Below, piece by piece: positions 21,842 through 31,613 of a stretch of 64,000 nt of DNA; position 1 is the stretch's first letter, and the number at the start of each line of letters is the position of its first letter. The DNA is from Bombella pluederhausensis (GTDB taxonomy: Bacteria > Pseudomonadota > Alphaproteobacteria > Acetobacterales > Acetobacteraceae), in contig NZ_JANIDY010000001.1 in NCBI RefSeq assembly GCF_026385525.1, positions 558,001 through 622,000 on the forward strand. Reading direction: 5' to 3'. The translations under genes were made by a program, and so were the position numbers. The notes beneath the pieces were generated by a model. That model was given only the letters and a program-made list of their open reading frames with translations. It searched no databases and was not told the origin of the DNA.

Positions 21842-22846
21842 ATGGGTTCTATGACAGGTGCGCCGAGCCGCCAGAATGGCCCGGCGCTGTCAAAGGAAGA
21901 AATGGAGCGTGCCTACAGGGAGATGCTCCTGGTTCGCCGCTTTGAGGAAAAAGCTGGTCAGCTCTATGGTATGGGTTTGATTGGCGGTTTCTGTCATCTT
22001 TATATCGGTCAGGAAGCCGTTGTGGCGGGTATTGGCCTTGCCATGAAGAAAGGCGATCGGTCCATCACCTCATACCGCGATCATGGTCAGATGCTTGTTG
22101 CTGGCATGACAGCGCGTGGTGTCATGGCGGAGCTGACAGGTCGTGCAGGTGGCTATTCCCATGGTAAGGGTGGCTCCATGCATATGTTCTCCAAAGAACA
22201 GGAGTTCTACGGGGGGCATGGTATTGTTGGCGCACAGGTGGCCATCGGGACCGGCCTTGCTTTGACGAGTGCCTATAAGAAGGACGGTGCCGTTTCCATC
22301 GTCTATTTCGGCGAAGGCGCTTCCAATCAGGGGCAGGTCTATGAGAGCTTCAACCTTGCCGCCCTGCACAAGCTGCCCTGCCTCTATGTGATCGAGAATA
22401 ACCGCTACGGTATGGGTACGTCCATTGAGCGTTCTTCTGCTTCGAAGGACCTTTCAAAGAACGCGGCTCCGTGGGGTATTCCGTCCCGTAAGGTGGATGG
22501 CATGGATGTGGCTGCTGTCTATCAGGCTGCCAAGGAAGCTATGGAACATTGCCGTTCTGGCAAGGGGCCCTTCCTGCTGGAAATGGAAACCTACCGTTAT
22601 CGTGGTCATTCCATGTCCGACCCGGCAAAATATCGTAAGCGCTCAGAAGTGGACGAGATGCGCCGGACACGTGACCCGATCGAAGCTCTGAAAGCAGAAA
22701 TGATCAAGCACGGTATTGATGAATCCTTCTTCAAAGCAGTGGAAAAAGATGTGAAGGCCACTGTGAAGGATGCTGCCGAATTTGCAGAAACCAGCCCTGA
22801 GCCGGATGCGTCCGAGCTCTGGACCGATGTTCTGGTGGGGGAATAA
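21842..22846 (+). CDS. pdhA: Pyruvate dehydrogenase E1 component, alpha subunit
   Basis: Thiamine-diphosphate-dependent decarboxylation of pyruvate, with PdhB, in the pyruvate dehydrogenase complex. 334 residues, usual for the alpha2beta2 form. Seen: YREMLLVRRFEEKAGQLYGMG, FCHLYIGQEAVVAGI, SYRDHGQML, HGKGGSMHMF, the TPP/Mg motif from GEGASNQG through ENN (about residues 158-185), and YRYRGHSMSDPAKYR. A good AGGAGAG ribosome site precedes the ATG. First gene of pdhA-pdhB-pdhC-lpd-lipA-coq10; pdhB follows after 3 bases. Confidence 0.97.
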   Translation: MGSMTGAPSRQNGPALSKEEMERAYREMLLVRRFEEKAGQLYGMGLIGGFCHLYIGQEAVVAGIGLAMKKGDRSITSYRDHGQMLVAGMTARGVMAELTGRAGGYSHGKGGSMHMFSKEQEFYGGHGIVGAQVAIGTGLALTSAYKKDGAVSIVYFGEGASNQGQVYESFNLAALHKLPCLYVIENNRYGMGTSIERSSASKDLSKNAAPWGIPSRKVDGMDVAAVYQAAKEAMEHCRSGKGPFLLEMETYRYRGHSMSDPAKYRKRSEVDEMRRTRDPIEALKAEMIKHGIDESFFKAVEKDVKATVKDAAEFAETSPEPDASELWTDVLVGE

Positions 22847-22849
22847 GTC

Positions 22850-24223
22850 ATGGCCTCTCCTATTCTTATGCCCGCTCTTTCTCCGACCATGGAGGAAGGC
22901 ACTCTGGCCCGTTGGGTCAAGAAAGAAGGTGACGTGGTCAAGCCCGGCGAAGTGATCGCCGAGATTGAGACCGACAAGGCCACCATGGAAATGGAAGCCG
23001 TTGAGGAAGGTGTTCTGGGGCGTATCCTCATCACCGAGGGGACGGATCATGTGGCTGTAAACACGCCCATCGCCGTTCTTCTGGAAGAAGGTGAAGATGC
23101 TTCCGCTGCGGATGCTCTGGACCTTGGCCCGAAGGCTGAGCCTAAGGCAAAGGTGGAAAAGAACATTCCGGCTCCGGCCTCTGCTCCCAAGGCTCCGGCT
23201 AGCAGCTCCACAGTAGAAACTACTGAGCCAGAATGGGGTGAGACAGCCGAGATCACAGTGCGTGAAGCGCTGCGTGATGCCATGGCTGCCGAGATGCGCC
23301 GTGATGAAGATGTCTTCCTGCTCGGTGAAGAAGTCGCCCAGTATCAGGGCGCTTATAAGGTCAGTCAGGGTCTGCTGGACGAGTTCGGTGCTAAGCGTGT
23401 CATGGACATGCCGATCACGGAGCATGGTTTCACAGGTATGGCCGTTGGTGCCGCCCTCTCTGGCGTGAAGCCGATCGTTGAGTTCATGACGATGAACTTC
23501 TCCCTGCAGGCGGTGGATCACATCATCAACTCGGCCGCTAAGACACGTTATATGTCCGGCGGTCAGATGTCCTGCCCGATCGTGTTCCGTGGTCCCAACG
23601 GGGCGGCTGCCCGTGTTGGTGCCCAGCATTCCCAGTGCTTCGGCAGCTGGTATGCCCATATCCCGGGACTGAAGGTTGTGGCTCCGTGGTCTGCCGCTGA
23701 TGCCAAGGGTCTGCTCCGTGCGGCCATTCGTGATCCGAACCCGGTTGTGGTTCTGGAAAATGAGATTCTGTACGGTAAGAAGTTCCCGTGCCCGGTAGAT
23801 GAAGACTTCATCCTGCCGATTGGCAAGGCCAAGATTGAGCGTGAAGGTAAGGATGTAACGCTGGTGGCGTTCTCCATCATGGTCGGTGTGGCTCTGGAGG
23901 CTGCTGAGCTTCTGGCCGAGCAGGGCATTGATGCTGAGGTCATCAACCTGCGGACTCTGCGCCCTCTGGATACGGAAACGATCATCAAGAGCGTGAAGAA
24001 GACCAGCCGTATCGTATCGGTGGAAGAAGGCTGGCCTGTCGCAGGTATTGGCTCCGAAATCTGCACCATTGCGGTTGAGCAGGCTTTTGACTGGCTGGAT
24101 GCGCCTCCGGCTCGTGTCTGTGGGCTGGATATTCCTCTCCCTTATGCAGCAAATCTGGAGAAGCTGGCTCTGCCCAAGCCGGAATGGATTGTTGAAGCTG
24201 TGCGCAAGCAGTTTGGAGACTGA
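22850..24223 (+). CDS. pdhB: Pyruvate dehydrogenase E1 component, beta subunit with N-terminal lipoyl domain
   Basis: 457 residues, longer than the usual ~330 because a biotinyl/lipoyl domain is fused in front (about 1-80; lipoyl Lys43 in ETDKATME), followed by an Ala/Pro/Lys linker (about 85-125) and the transketolase-like beta subunit (about 130-457, with [44 protein letters not shown] and [15 protein letters not shown]). This fusion is known from alphaproteobacterial PDH. Its lipoyl domain is nearly the same as that of PdhC, with a 39-base identical stretch. Probably lets E1 carry its own swinging arm, though the benefit is unproven. Confidence 0.97.
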   Translation: MASPILMPALSPTMEEGTLARWVKKEGDVVKPGEVIAEIETDKATMEMEAVEEGVLGRILITEGTDHVAVNTPIAVLLEEGEDASAADALDLGPKAEPKAKVEKNIPAPASAPKAPASSSTVETTEPEWGETAEITVREALRDAMAAEMRRDEDVFLLGEEVAQYQGAYKVSQGLLDEFGAKRVMDMPITEHGFTGMAVGAALSGVKPIVEFMTMNFSLQAVDHIINSAAKTRYMSGGQMSCPIVFRGPNGAAARVGAQHSQCFGSWYAHIPGLKVVAPWSAADAKGLLRAAIRDPNPVVVLENEILYGKKFPCPVDEDFILPIGKAKIEREGKDVTLVAFSIMVGVALEAAELLAEQGIDAEVINLRTLRPLDTETIIKSVKKTSRIVSVEEGWPVAGIGSEICTIAVEQAFDWLDAPPARVCGLDIPLPYAANLEKLALPKPEWIVEAVRKQFGD

Positions 24224-24228
24224 AACCA

Positions 24229-25473
24229 ATGGCGATCAATATTTTAATGCCGGCCCTGTCTCCGACCATGACGGAAGGGACTGTTGCCCGCTGGCTTAAA
24301 AAAGAAGGTGACATGATCCAGTCTGGCGATGTGATCGCCGAGATTGAGACCGACAAGGCCACCATGGAAGTGGAAGCCGCGGATGAGGGTATCCTCGGGA
24401 AAATCCTCATCCCGGAGGGGACCGAGAATGTCGCCGTGAAAACCCCGATCGCCATTCTGGTGGACGAGGGTGAAGACGTTCCGGACGCTCCGGCTGCCGG
24501 TAACAAGCCTGCGGTAGAGGAAAAGACCGAGGCCAAGGCGGAAAAACCGGCCCCGATCGAAATTTCTTCTTTCGATCCCGATAAGAAGCCTGCTGTGGTT
24601 GACAAGGGCAAGGGCGAGCGTATTTTCATTTCTCCGTTGGCCCGCCGTGTGGCTAAAGAGCATGGGGTCGATATTGCCAGCCTGACAGGGACAGGCCCTA
24701 ATGGCCGTATCCTGCGCCGTGACGTAGAGAAGGCGAAGGGGCAGAAGCCTGCTCCGGCGGCCCATTCTGCGGCACCAGCAGCGGGCCATGTCGAGCATGT
24801 GAAGCATTCTGGCATGCGGAAGGTCATTGCCCGCCGCCTGACAGAGTCCAAGACACAGGTTCCGCATTTCTATGTCTCGGTTGATATCGAGCTGGATGCC
24901 CTGCTGGCTCTGCGCAGCCAGCTGAACAAGGCTCTTGAGGCTGAAGGCTGCAAGATTTCCGTCAATGACATGGTCATCAAGGCCGTAGCATTGGCTCTGA
25001 AGAAGCTGCCGGGTCTGAATGTCCAGTTCACCGAAGCCGAGATGCTGCATTTTGAGGATGTGGACATTTCCATGGCTGTCTCCATACCGGATGGGCTGGT
25101 GACGCCGGTCATCCGTCAGGCTGACCGCAAGAGCCTCAAGGAAATCAGTCAGGAGGCCCGCAGCCTTGCGACCCGTGCTCGTGATGGCAAACTCTCTCCT
25201 GAGGATTATCAGGGCGGGACGTTCTCCATCTCCAACATGGGCATGTTTGGCGTGAAGGATTTCGCCGCCATCATCAATCCGCCGCAGGCTGCCATCCTGG
25301 CCGTTGCCTCTGGTGAGAAACGCCCTGTGGTGCGGGATGGTGAGCTGGCTGTGGCAACTGTCATGACAGCCACGCTCTCGGTGGATCATCGTGCCGTGGA
25401 TGGTGCTCTTGGTGCGCAGTGGCTCAATGTGCTGCGTGACCTTATTCAGAACCCTTATTCTCTGGTGCTTTGA
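24229..25473 (+). CDS. pdhC: Dihydrolipoamide acetyltransferase (E2 of pyruvate dehydrogenase)
   Basis: Core of the PDH complex, moves the acetyl group from lipoyl to CoA. 414 residues: one N-terminal lipoyl domain (1-80, Lys43 in ETDKATME), a linker, a peripheral subunit-binding domain (about 130-165, [19 protein letters not shown] and [12 protein letters not shown]), an Ala/Pro linker, and the trimeric acyltransferase domain (about 185-414) ending with the catalytic His in [14 protein letters not shown] and a Pro-Tyr-Ser-Leu terminus. 5 bases after pdhB and 3 before lpd. Confidence 0.97.
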   Translation: MAINILMPALSPTMTEGTVARWLKKEGDMIQSGDVIAEIETDKATMEVEAADEGILGKILIPEGTENVAVKTPIAILVDEGEDVPDAPAAGNKPAVEEKTEAKAEKPAPIEISSFDPDKKPAVVDKGKGERIFISPLARRVAKEHGVDIASLTGTGPNGRILRRDVEKAKGQKPAPAAHSAAPAAGHVEHVKHSGMRKVIARRLTESKTQVPHFYVSVDIELDALLALRSQLNKALEAEGCKISVNDMVIKAVALALKKLPGLNVQFTEAEMLHFEDVDISMAVSIPDGLVTPVIRQADRKSLKEISQEARSLATRARDGKLSPEDYQGGTFSISNMGMFGVKDFAAIINPPQAAILAVASGEKRPVVRDGELAVATVMTATLSVDHRAVDGALGAQWLNVLRDLIQNPYSLVL

Positions 25474-25476
25474 TTC

Positions 25477-26883
25477 ATGTCTGACCTTTTTGATCTTATT
25501 GTGATCGGTGGCGGTCCGGGGGGCTATGTGGCCGCCCTGCGGGCCAGCCAGCTTGGTATGAATGTGGCTCTGGTAGAGAGCACCCATATGGGCGGCGTGT
25601 GCCTCAACTGGGGTTGTATCCCCACAAAGGCCCTGCTGCGTTCCGCTGAGGTGTATCATACGCTGGGTCATCTTCAGGAATATGGCCTTTCTGCCAGTCA
25701 GCCGTCCTTTGACCTTGCTGCTATCGTGAAGCGCTCTCGTGGCGTGGCAGACAGGATGGGCAAGGGCGTTGCTCACCTGCTGAAGAAGGCCAAGGTCAAG
25801 ACCTTTGATGGTCGTGGCAAGTTGGCCGGTCGTGCAGGGGAGGCCCATAAGGTCTCCATCACGAAGGACGGCAAGGAAACGGGGCAGATCCGTGCACCAC
25901 ATGTCATTCTGGCTACCGGGGCACGGGGGCGTCAGCTTCCCGGTCTGGAGACGGATGGTAAGCTCATCTGGGGTGCCCGTGAGGCCATGACGCCGGATAC
26001 GCTGCCCAAGCGTCTTCTGGTCATTGGTTCCGGTGCCATTGGCATTGAGTTCGCCTCCTTCTACCGTGACCTTGGCTGTGAGGTGACGATTGCCGAGGTG
26101 GCTGATCGTATCCTCATGACAGAAGATGCCGAGATCAGCGCACAGGCGCATAAGGCCTTCGAGAAGCGTGGCATGACCATCCATATGGGTGCCAAGGTCG
26201 GTCCGCTGAAGAAGGGTGCCAATGAGGTCTCCACCACGATCGAAACGGCCAAGGGCAAGGTTGATCTGACGGTGGACCGTGTGATCTGCGCTGTTGGTAT
26301 TGTTGGCAATGTGGAAGACCTCGGTCTTGAGGGCACGAAGGTCAAGGTTGACCGTTCTCACATCCAGACAGACGAGTTCTGCCGTACGGGTGAACCGGGT
26401 ATCTACGCCATTGGTGACGTGGCGGCTCCGCCGTGGCTGGCTCACAAGGCAAGCCATGAAGGTGTGATCTGTGTTGAGAAGATCAGTGGCCGTTCTCCGG
26501 AACCGCTGCATGCCCGCAACATTCCGGGCTGCATCTATGCTCGCCCGCAGGTCGCTTCCGTGGGGCTGAGTGAGGAGAAGGCCAAGGCAGAGGGCTATAA
26601 GGTCCGTGTCGGGCGTTTCCCCTTCCTTGCCAACGGTAAGGCTGTAGCCATGGGTGAGCCAGACGGCATGACGAAGACGGTCTTCGATGCCGAAACAGGC
26701 GAGCTGCTTGGTGCTCATATGATCGGCTCCGAAGTGACGGAGATGATTCAGGGGTATGTCATCGCCCGCACGGGTGAGCTGACAGATGCTGAGCTGATGG
26801 AAACAGTCTTCCCGCATCCGACCATTTCCGAGACGATGCATGAGGCTGTCCTTGCCGCTTACGAGGGTGCACTGCACATCTAA
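25477..26883 (+). CDS. lpd: Dihydrolipoyl dehydrogenase (E3)
   Basis: FAD flavoenzyme that reoxidises dihydrolipoamide with NAD+. 468 residues, normal. Seen: FAD-binding GGGPGGYVAALRASQLG at the amino end, redox-active cysteine pair in GGVCLNWGCIPTKALL (about residues 40-50), the NAD-binding GSGAIGIEFASFYRDLG (about 185), the second FAD motif YAIGDVAAPPWLAHKASHEG (about 310) and the C-terminal HPTISETMHEAV with the catalytic His-Glu pair. Located between pdhC and lipA; likely also serves other 2-oxoacid complexes if no second copy exists. Confidence 0.97.
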   Translation: MSDLFDLIVIGGGPGGYVAALRASQLGMNVALVESTHMGGVCLNWGCIPTKALLRSAEVYHTLGHLQEYGLSASQPSFDLAAIVKRSRGVADRMGKGVAHLLKKAKVKTFDGRGKLAGRAGEAHKVSITKDGKETGQIRAPHVILATGARGRQLPGLETDGKLIWGAREAMTPDTLPKRLLVIGSGAIGIEFASFYRDLGCEVTIAEVADRILMTEDAEISAQAHKAFEKRGMTIHMGAKVGPLKKGANEVSTTIETAKGKVDLTVDRVICAVGIVGNVEDLGLEGTKVKVDRSHIQTDEFCRTGEPGIYAIGDVAAPPWLAHKASHEGVICVEKISGRSPEPLHARNIPGCIYARPQVASVGLSEEKAKAEGYKVRVGRFPFLANGKAVAMGEPDGMTKTVFDAETGELLGAHMIGSEVTEMIQGYVIARTGELTDAELMETVFPHPTISETMHEAVLAAYEGALHI

Positions 26884-26886
26884 TTC

Positions 26887-27867
26887 ATGGTTCAGCGTAT
26901 CGTTATCAATCATCAGCGGGAGCGTATGGCGGCCATACGCCATCCAGAAAAAGCCCACCGGCCGGATAACCCGATCCAGAAGAAACCTTCATGGATTCGG
27001 GTGAAGGCTCCGGGCAACAATCCCGTCTATGATGAAACAAGAGAGCTGATGCGCAAGCATGGCCTGGCGACTGTCTGTGAAGAAGCAGCCTGCCCGAATA
27101 TCGGGGAGTGCTGGTCCCAGCGCCATGCGACCATGATGATCATGGGCGAGATATGTACGAGGGCCTGCGCCTTCTGTAACGTCACGACAGGTCTGCCCAA
27201 CAAGCTGGACCCTGACGAGCCCGCTCATGTGGCAGAGGCTGTGGCCAAGCTGGGGCTGAAGCATGTGGTCATCACATCCGTGGATCGTGATGACCTGCCT
27301 GATGGTGGGGCCCAGCATTTTGCTGATGTGATTGCTGCTGTTCGGGCATCTTCCCCCGACACGACCATCGAAATCCTGACACCGGACTTTCTGCGGAAGC
27401 CGGGTGCACTGGAAGTGGTGGTGGAAGCCCGACCTGACGTGTTCAATCATAACATCGAGACTGTTCCTCGGCTTTATCCGGGTATTCGTCCGGGTGCCCG
27501 CTACTATCAGTCCGTCCGCCTTCTGGATGACGTCAAGAAGCTTGATCCGTCTATCTTCACCAAATCCGGTATGATGCTGGGATTGGGTGAGGAAAAGATG
27601 GAAGTAGCGCAGGTGATGGATGATTTCCGTATTGCGGATGTCGACTTCCTGACTCTGGGGCAGTATTTGCAGCCAACGGTTAAACATGCTGCGGTAAAGT
27701 CATTCGTCACACCGGATGAATTTGCTGATTATGGGGCTATGGCCCGTGCAAAGGGCTTTCTTCAGGTCAGTTCATCGCCGTTGACCCGGTCTTCCTATCA
27801 TGCGGATCGGGACTTTGCCGAACTGCGTGAGGCCCGGGCACGCCGTCTGAAAAAAGGTCAGGATTGA
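26887..27867 (+). CDS. lipA: Lipoyl synthase
   Basis: Radical-SAM enzyme that inserts two sulfurs into octanoyl groups to give lipoate. 326 residues. Seen: the auxiliary cluster cysteines in [13 protein letters not shown] (about residues 59-71), the radical-SAM CxxxCxxC in [12 protein letters not shown] (about 86-97), [31 protein letters not shown] and a conserved C-terminal RSSYHAD containing the RSSY motif. Placed right after lpd, it matures the lipoyl domains encoded by pdhB and pdhC in the same operon. lipB is not in this window. Confidence 0.97.
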   Translation: MVQRIVINHQRERMAAIRHPEKAHRPDNPIQKKPSWIRVKAPGNNPVYDETRELMRKHGLATVCEEAACPNIGECWSQRHATMMIMGEICTRACAFCNVTTGLPNKLDPDEPAHVAEAVAKLGLKHVVITSVDRDDLPDGGAQHFADVIAAVRASSPDTTIEILTPDFLRKPGALEVVVEARPDVFNHNIETVPRLYPGIRPGARYYQSVRLLDDVKKLDPSIFTKSGMMLGLGEEKMEVAQVMDDFRIADVDFLTLGQYLQPTVKHAAVKSFVTPDEFADYGAMARAKGFLQVSSSPLTRSSYHADRDFAELREARARRLKKGQD

Positions 27868-28325
27868 TGCCGACACATGCCGAGCAGAGAGTGATCCCGT
27901 ACTCCGCTGAGCAGCTTTTCGATCTAGTGGCGGATGTGGGTAAATATCCCGAGTTTCTGCCATGGTGTGTCCGTTCCGTTGTCCGGTCCCGTACGGAACA
28001 TGAGCTGCTGGCTGATTTGACAATCGGCTTTGGGCCGTTTCGGGAGAGCTATACAAGCCGTGTACGGCTGGAGCGTCCCGATCGTATCATCGTGGGTTAT
28101 GAGCGTGGTCCTTTTAAGCATCTCAAGAATGTCTGGACCTTCACCCCGGAAGGGCAGGGGTGCCGTGTTGATTTCTTCGTGGATTTCGAGTTTCGGTCTC
28201 GTCTTCTGCGGAATGCTATCGGGATGGTCTTCAATGAGGGTGTTCGCCTCATGGTGAAGGCTTTTATTACACGGGCAGGTAAGATTTACGGGCCACCCAA
28301 GGGGAACGACCAGCAGCTTCCGTAA
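27867..28325 (+). CDS. Coq10/RatA-family START-domain protein
   Basis: 152 residues from the ATG at 27867, which shares its first base with the lipA stop (TGATG); a TTG one codon earlier is also in frame. Seen: the SRPBCC/START-type pattern AEQLFDLVADVGKYPEFLPWCVRS, then a VDFFVDFEFRSRLLRNAIG strand-helix near residue 110. Known of the family: Coq10 binds ubiquinone and assists respiration; RatA is an E. coli homologue named as a toxin. The position after lipA is normal for alphaproteobacteria, where Coq10-type function is more likely than toxicity. Confidence 0.9.
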   Translation: MPTHAEQRVIPYSAEQLFDLVADVGKYPEFLPWCVRSVVRSRTEHELLADLTIGFGPFRESYTSRVRLERPDRIIVGYERGPFKHLKNVWTFTPEGQGCRVDFFVDFEFRSRLLRNAIGMVFNEGVRLMVKAFITRAGKIYGPPKGNDQQLP

Positions 28326-28472
28326 AGAGAATGCTTCGCCGTAGTAAAAATACGGCAGATAGAAAGCTGTTTTTTATGTAATATTTCTTTTAGATAAGTG
28401 TGATTGTCTTGAAGAAATATTCGTCCTAAAATACCCCCATCATCACATGGAAGGATGATTGAGGAGGATTTT

Positions 28473-28778
28473 ATGAAGAAACTGTCCCTTTCTGCTATCG
28501 CCCTGATCGGTCTGACAGCTGCTGCCGCTCCGGCTTTTGCTGCTGATGCTACACACACAGGTGCTGCTCACCACGCTCGTGGCGCTCACCACCACCACGG
28601 CAAGAAGTGCGGCATGAAGCATGCTGCTCCGAAGAAGGAAGACGGCAAGGCTCCGCAGGCTACTGACGACCTGAATGCGTCTTCCCTGCAGAAGTCCGCT
28701 CAGCCGGCTGCTCCGCAGGCCCCGGCCCCGCAGGCTCCTTCTCAGCAGCCTGTTCCGGATGCAGCTCCGGCTAACTGA
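28473..28778 (+). CDS. Small exported His- and Ala/Pro-rich protein; function unknown
   Basis: 101 residues from the ATG at 28473, which has GAGGAGG 6-12 bases upstream; a frame extension to 28455 lacks such a site. A clear Sec signal peptide (MKKLSLSAIALIGLTAAAAP, cut after AFA) is followed by a short histidine cluster (HHARGAHHHHGKKCGMKH, about 31-48) with one cysteine and one methionine, then a disordered Gln/Ala/Pro tail. It could bind metal in the periplasm; that is inference from composition only. Own promoter region and own terminator. Confidence 0.72.
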   Translation: MKKLSLSAIALIGLTAAAAPAFAADATHTGAAHHARGAHHHHGKKCGMKHAAPKKEDGKAPQATDDLNASSLQKSAQPAAPQAPAPQAPSQQPVPDAAPAN

Positions 28779-28807
28779 TCGCAGACATCTGTCTGTCAGT
28801 GGGAAAG

Positions 28808-28833
28808 GCGGCCCTCAATGGGCCGCTTTTTTT
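28808..28833 (+). terminator. Rho-independent terminator of the His-rich protein gene
   Basis: 7-bp stem GCGGCCC (28808-28814) / GGGCCGC (28820-28826), loop TCAAT, then seven T. It overlaps the 3' end of the convergent lytic transglycosylase gene (stop at 28815). Confidence 0.88.
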
Positions 28834-30782
28834 GTAGCTAGAGCATAAAGAGACATGTCCGTCTCAATATGTTCAATATAGAAGCGGGTCTCTTTGTATG
28901 GGATCAGCATAATCCAGCGTAACATGGTTTCTTCATCCGCTGTGGTCGGGGAGGCTGGGCTATTCATTTGTGTCTGCCACTGTTGGGAGCGGGACGGGCC
29001 CGCATTATAGGCCGCCAGTGCATAGGGCAGCACATTGCCAAAGCGGGCGTACAGGTCCGCCATGAACAGGCTCCCGATTGTAATGTTGATGTTCGGATCG
29101 AGTAGGTTGAGCGGAGAGGTCAGCCTGTAAGGTAGTTGATGACGGCGGGCTGTTTCCTGCGCTGTTGGGAAAAGAAGCTGGGTTAGTCCAAGAGCGTGGC
29201 GGGGGCTGACAGCAAATTCATCCATGCTGCTTTCCTGTCGGATCAAGGCAGGCATCAGGCCATCCGGTAGGGGTGAAGGAATTGCAACATCAAGAGTAGG
29301 ATATCCTGCCGGATAAAGAGAGCTTCCCTGACGCATCATCTGGCGTGAGGCCAGAATGGCGGCTTTGGGCAGATTCATGGAGAGAGCTAGTCGGGCAATG
29401 GCGGGTTGGGCTGCCTTGTCCCCCTGTGTCCGTGCCTGAAGGAAGGTGAGGAACAGGGAGGCGTTCATCATGTCGCCTGCCTGTTGAAGCCGTGTTGCCG
29501 CATCTACGAGGTCTGGACGGGGAAGCCTTCCGCCGGGAGGGGGGGCGGGAAGTTTGTCTAACTGTTGTTTCAGGGCTGCTAGAAAGCGGTCGTCTCGTGT
29601 ACTTGATGTCAGAAAAGGGGTGCGGAGTGTCTGGGCCAGAGCAAGCTGGCCATAAAATGTCGTGGGTAATGAGGCTGCTTTTTTGTAGAGGGTCATCGCA
29701 TCATTGGCGTGACGGGCTTCTGCTGTTCGTGCCATCCAGTAGAGGCCGGTGGCCTGCCTGTTTAGATCTGTTTCGGTAGAGAGTGCTTTGAAATGAGGCA
29801 GTGCCTGATCCGGATCATGCAGGAGGGTAAGGGCTACATAGCCTGCCATGAGGTGGCTGTCGGGCGTGTGGGCGCCGGCCGGAATGGTATTGAGGAGATC
29901 GAAGCTGATTCTGGCAGCGTCCGGTGTGTTTGAGCGGAGCAGAGCACGGACAAAACTTGTGCGTTCATCCTGCCATTGCACGGAGGTCGGAGCAGGGCGG
30001 ATGACGGTTTGCGTTATGTTGGCCTGTTGCCAGAGTTGCTGGGCTTCATCCAGCCTGTCATGTAGTCGCAGATATTTCAGCCGATAATAGGTTAGTGCGG
30101 CATCGTTGTTGCCAGCGCTGTTCCAGAAGGCAGAATCTGCGTCAGGTGTGGCAAAGCGGTTAGCCAGTCTGGGGTTCAGCAAGGGCCGCATATCGGCAGG
30201 TAGACGTTGAAGCTGTTGCCGGGCTGCGGCAAGTGAACCTGTACTTTCCAGCTTGCCATAGCGTTTCAGGTCATCGTCAGCTGTCAGGAAAGAGGAAAAA
30301 CGAGCAAGAAACAGACGGGTCTCATCAGGTCCCATGTCCATCTCTCTCCAGAGCTGTCTTGCTCGTGCGGGCAGGTCCGGCAGAAAAGACGCGCAGGCTG
30401 AGAGGAGAGCACGCTGGGTTATAGGAAAGGCCGGGCAGAATGTGCGGCGTGTCTGGGGGGATGCATCTGCCAGAAGGGCCTTTTCATAACGGCTTTCAAT
30501 CCGTTTCTGCAAAGGCCATGCAGGTTGCTGGTGAAGAAATGCCGCATAACGGCTGACAGGATAGGCGGTTCCACCGGGGGCGGTCAGGGCCTTCCATTCA
30601 TTAAGGCGGGAAGATGTGGCTTGCGAGGTGGCAGGAGGTGGCACAAGGCCAAGTTCACGTTCCAGTGTGCGGTCTGTGTCATCTCCCATGGCTGTCGTGG
30701 TTAGACAGAAAAAGCTGCCTAAGAGGAGAAGGGCTGTCCGGCGGGCTGTTGTCATGGCGTCAGTGGATGAGAAAGGCGTCAT
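28815..30782 (-). CDS. Soluble lytic murein transglycosylase (Slt-like)
   Basis: Periplasmic enzyme cleaving peptidoglycan glycan strands with 1,6-anhydro product. 655 residues: signal peptide (RRTALLLLGSFFCLTTTAMG), a long helical superhelix of TPR-like repeats (about 50-480), and a C-terminal SLT/lysozyme-like catalytic domain with E517 in LIRQESSMDEFAVSPRHALG, then TQLLFPTAQETA, GSLFMADLYARFG and LAAYNAGPSR. Two starts are possible: 30782, overlapping the TerC-like stop and preceded by GGGGG, or 30755, 4 bases after that stop; both retain the signal peptide. Co-directional with the TerC-like gene. Confidence 0.92.
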   Translation of the reverse strand: MTPFSSTDAMTTARRTALLLLGSFFCLTTTAMGDDTDRTLERELGLVPPPATSQATSSRLNEWKALTAPGGTAYPVSRYAAFLHQQPAWPLQKRIESRYEKALLADASPQTRRTFCPAFPITQRALLSACASFLPDLPARARQLWREMDMGPDETRLFLARFSSFLTADDDLKRYGKLESTGSLAAARQQLQRLPADMRPLLNPRLANRFATPDADSAFWNSAGNNDAALTYYRLKYLRLHDRLDEAQQLWQQANITQTVIRPAPTSVQWQDERTSFVRALLRSNTPDAARISFDLLNTIPAGAHTPDSHLMAGYVALTLLHDPDQALPHFKALSTETDLNRQATGLYWMARTAEARHANDAMTLYKKAASLPTTFYGQLALAQTLRTPFLTSSTRDDRFLAALKQQLDKLPAPPPGGRLPRPDLVDAATRLQQAGDMMNASLFLTFLQARTQGDKAAQPAIARLALSMNLPKAAILASRQMMRQGSSLYPAGYPTLDVAIPSPLPDGLMPALIRQESSMDEFAVSPRHALGLTQLLFPTAQETARRHQLPYRLTSPLNLLDPNINITIGSLFMADLYARFGNVLPYALAAYNAGPSRSQQWQTQMNSPASPTTADEETMLRWIMLIPYKETRFYIEHIETDMSLYALATKKAAH

Positions 30783-31398
30783 GATACCCCCGAATGATAA
30801 GGTGGATACTGAGCCCTATCATGATGACCAGTCCCGCCCAGCCTGCCCAACGCAGACGAAGCATGAGGGCCGGGGTAAGCATGACACCAAATGTGATGAC
30901 GAGAATTGAAACGATCAGCCCGATGATGAGGATGGCGTGATGATTGACGGAAATGCAGGCAACACCCAGAATATTGTCGAGACCAAGGGCAAGGTCCGCA
31001 ATAATGATCTGCGGTATGGCTTCGGCCAGACTGGTGGAATGGGTGCTTTCTTCCTCCGGGGCAGGCCGGGTGAGCGTGCGGAAAAGAGCCCAGCTTGTCC
31101 ATAGCAGCAGAATGCCTGCCGCAATCTTGGTGTAGGAGAATATGAGAAGGTCACTCAGGATGAGAGTCAGGCCGATCCTGAGGAAGGCGGCCAGCATTGT
31201 CCCGAATATCAGGGCCTTACGCCGGCATGACAGGATAGCCTGCCGTGAGGAGCGTTCCTGAATCTCGCCATCGGGTCTGGTCGGTCTTATGCTGTCGATG
31301 ATCCGTTTAAGGATCACCACATTGTAACCGCTGAGAGCCAGATTGAGGATGATGGTCAGGCAGACCATCAGGATGAAATAGGTAGGAGACATGGCCAT
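30760..31398 (-). CDS. TerC-family integral membrane protein (YjbE-like)
   Basis: 212 residues from the ATG at 31398, about seven membrane helices; the frame extends to 31479 but the extra residues do not look like the family. TerC/YjbE proteins are implicated in metal ion (notably Mn2+) export or metalation of exported proteins. The second signature, ADLALGLDNILGVA (about residue 128), is intact. The first, normally LSGDN near residue 25, reads LSGYN here (Tyr25 in place of the conserved Asp), which could change or abolish ion handling. Divergent from purB; overlaps the start of the lytic transglycosylase gene. Confidence 0.8.
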   Translation of the reverse strand: MAMSPTYFILMVCLTIILNLALSGYNVVILKRIIDSIRPTRPDGEIQERSSRQAILSCRRKALIFGTMLAAFLRIGLTLILSDLLIFSYTKIAAGILLLWTSWALFRTLTRPAPEEESTHSTSLAEAIPQIIIADLALGLDNILGVACISVNHHAILIIGLIVSILVITFGVMLTPALMLRLRWAGWAGLVIMIGLSIHLIIRGYHDAFLIH

Positions 31399-31613
31399 AC
31401 TATACGTTGTCAGTGTCCAGCATATATCATTGTTCTCGACCGTATAGACGGAAAATACACCAGATGTGAGGCAGATCATTCATCCGGAGTATGATGCTGG
31501 CCGTGCTACTACGCCCTCTGCAAAAGCAGATCTATTCTCCTTATCACCTCTGGGCAAAAGGGTACCATTTAGGCTAATCAGGGCTGGATTGCTTTTCCTG
31601 CAGGAGTTACGTC

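Noticed and set aside
22643-24229. Minus-strand frame of 528 codons opposite pdhA/pdhB
   Set aside because: Shadow of well-supported sense genes.
24244-26958. Minus-strand frame of 904 codons opposite pdhC and lpd
   Set aside because: Both opposing genes are unmistakable; the frame is open because of base composition.
27867-28325. RatA toxin of a toxin-antitoxin system
   Set aside because: No antitoxin gene beside it; position after lipA fits the conserved Coq10-type protein instead.
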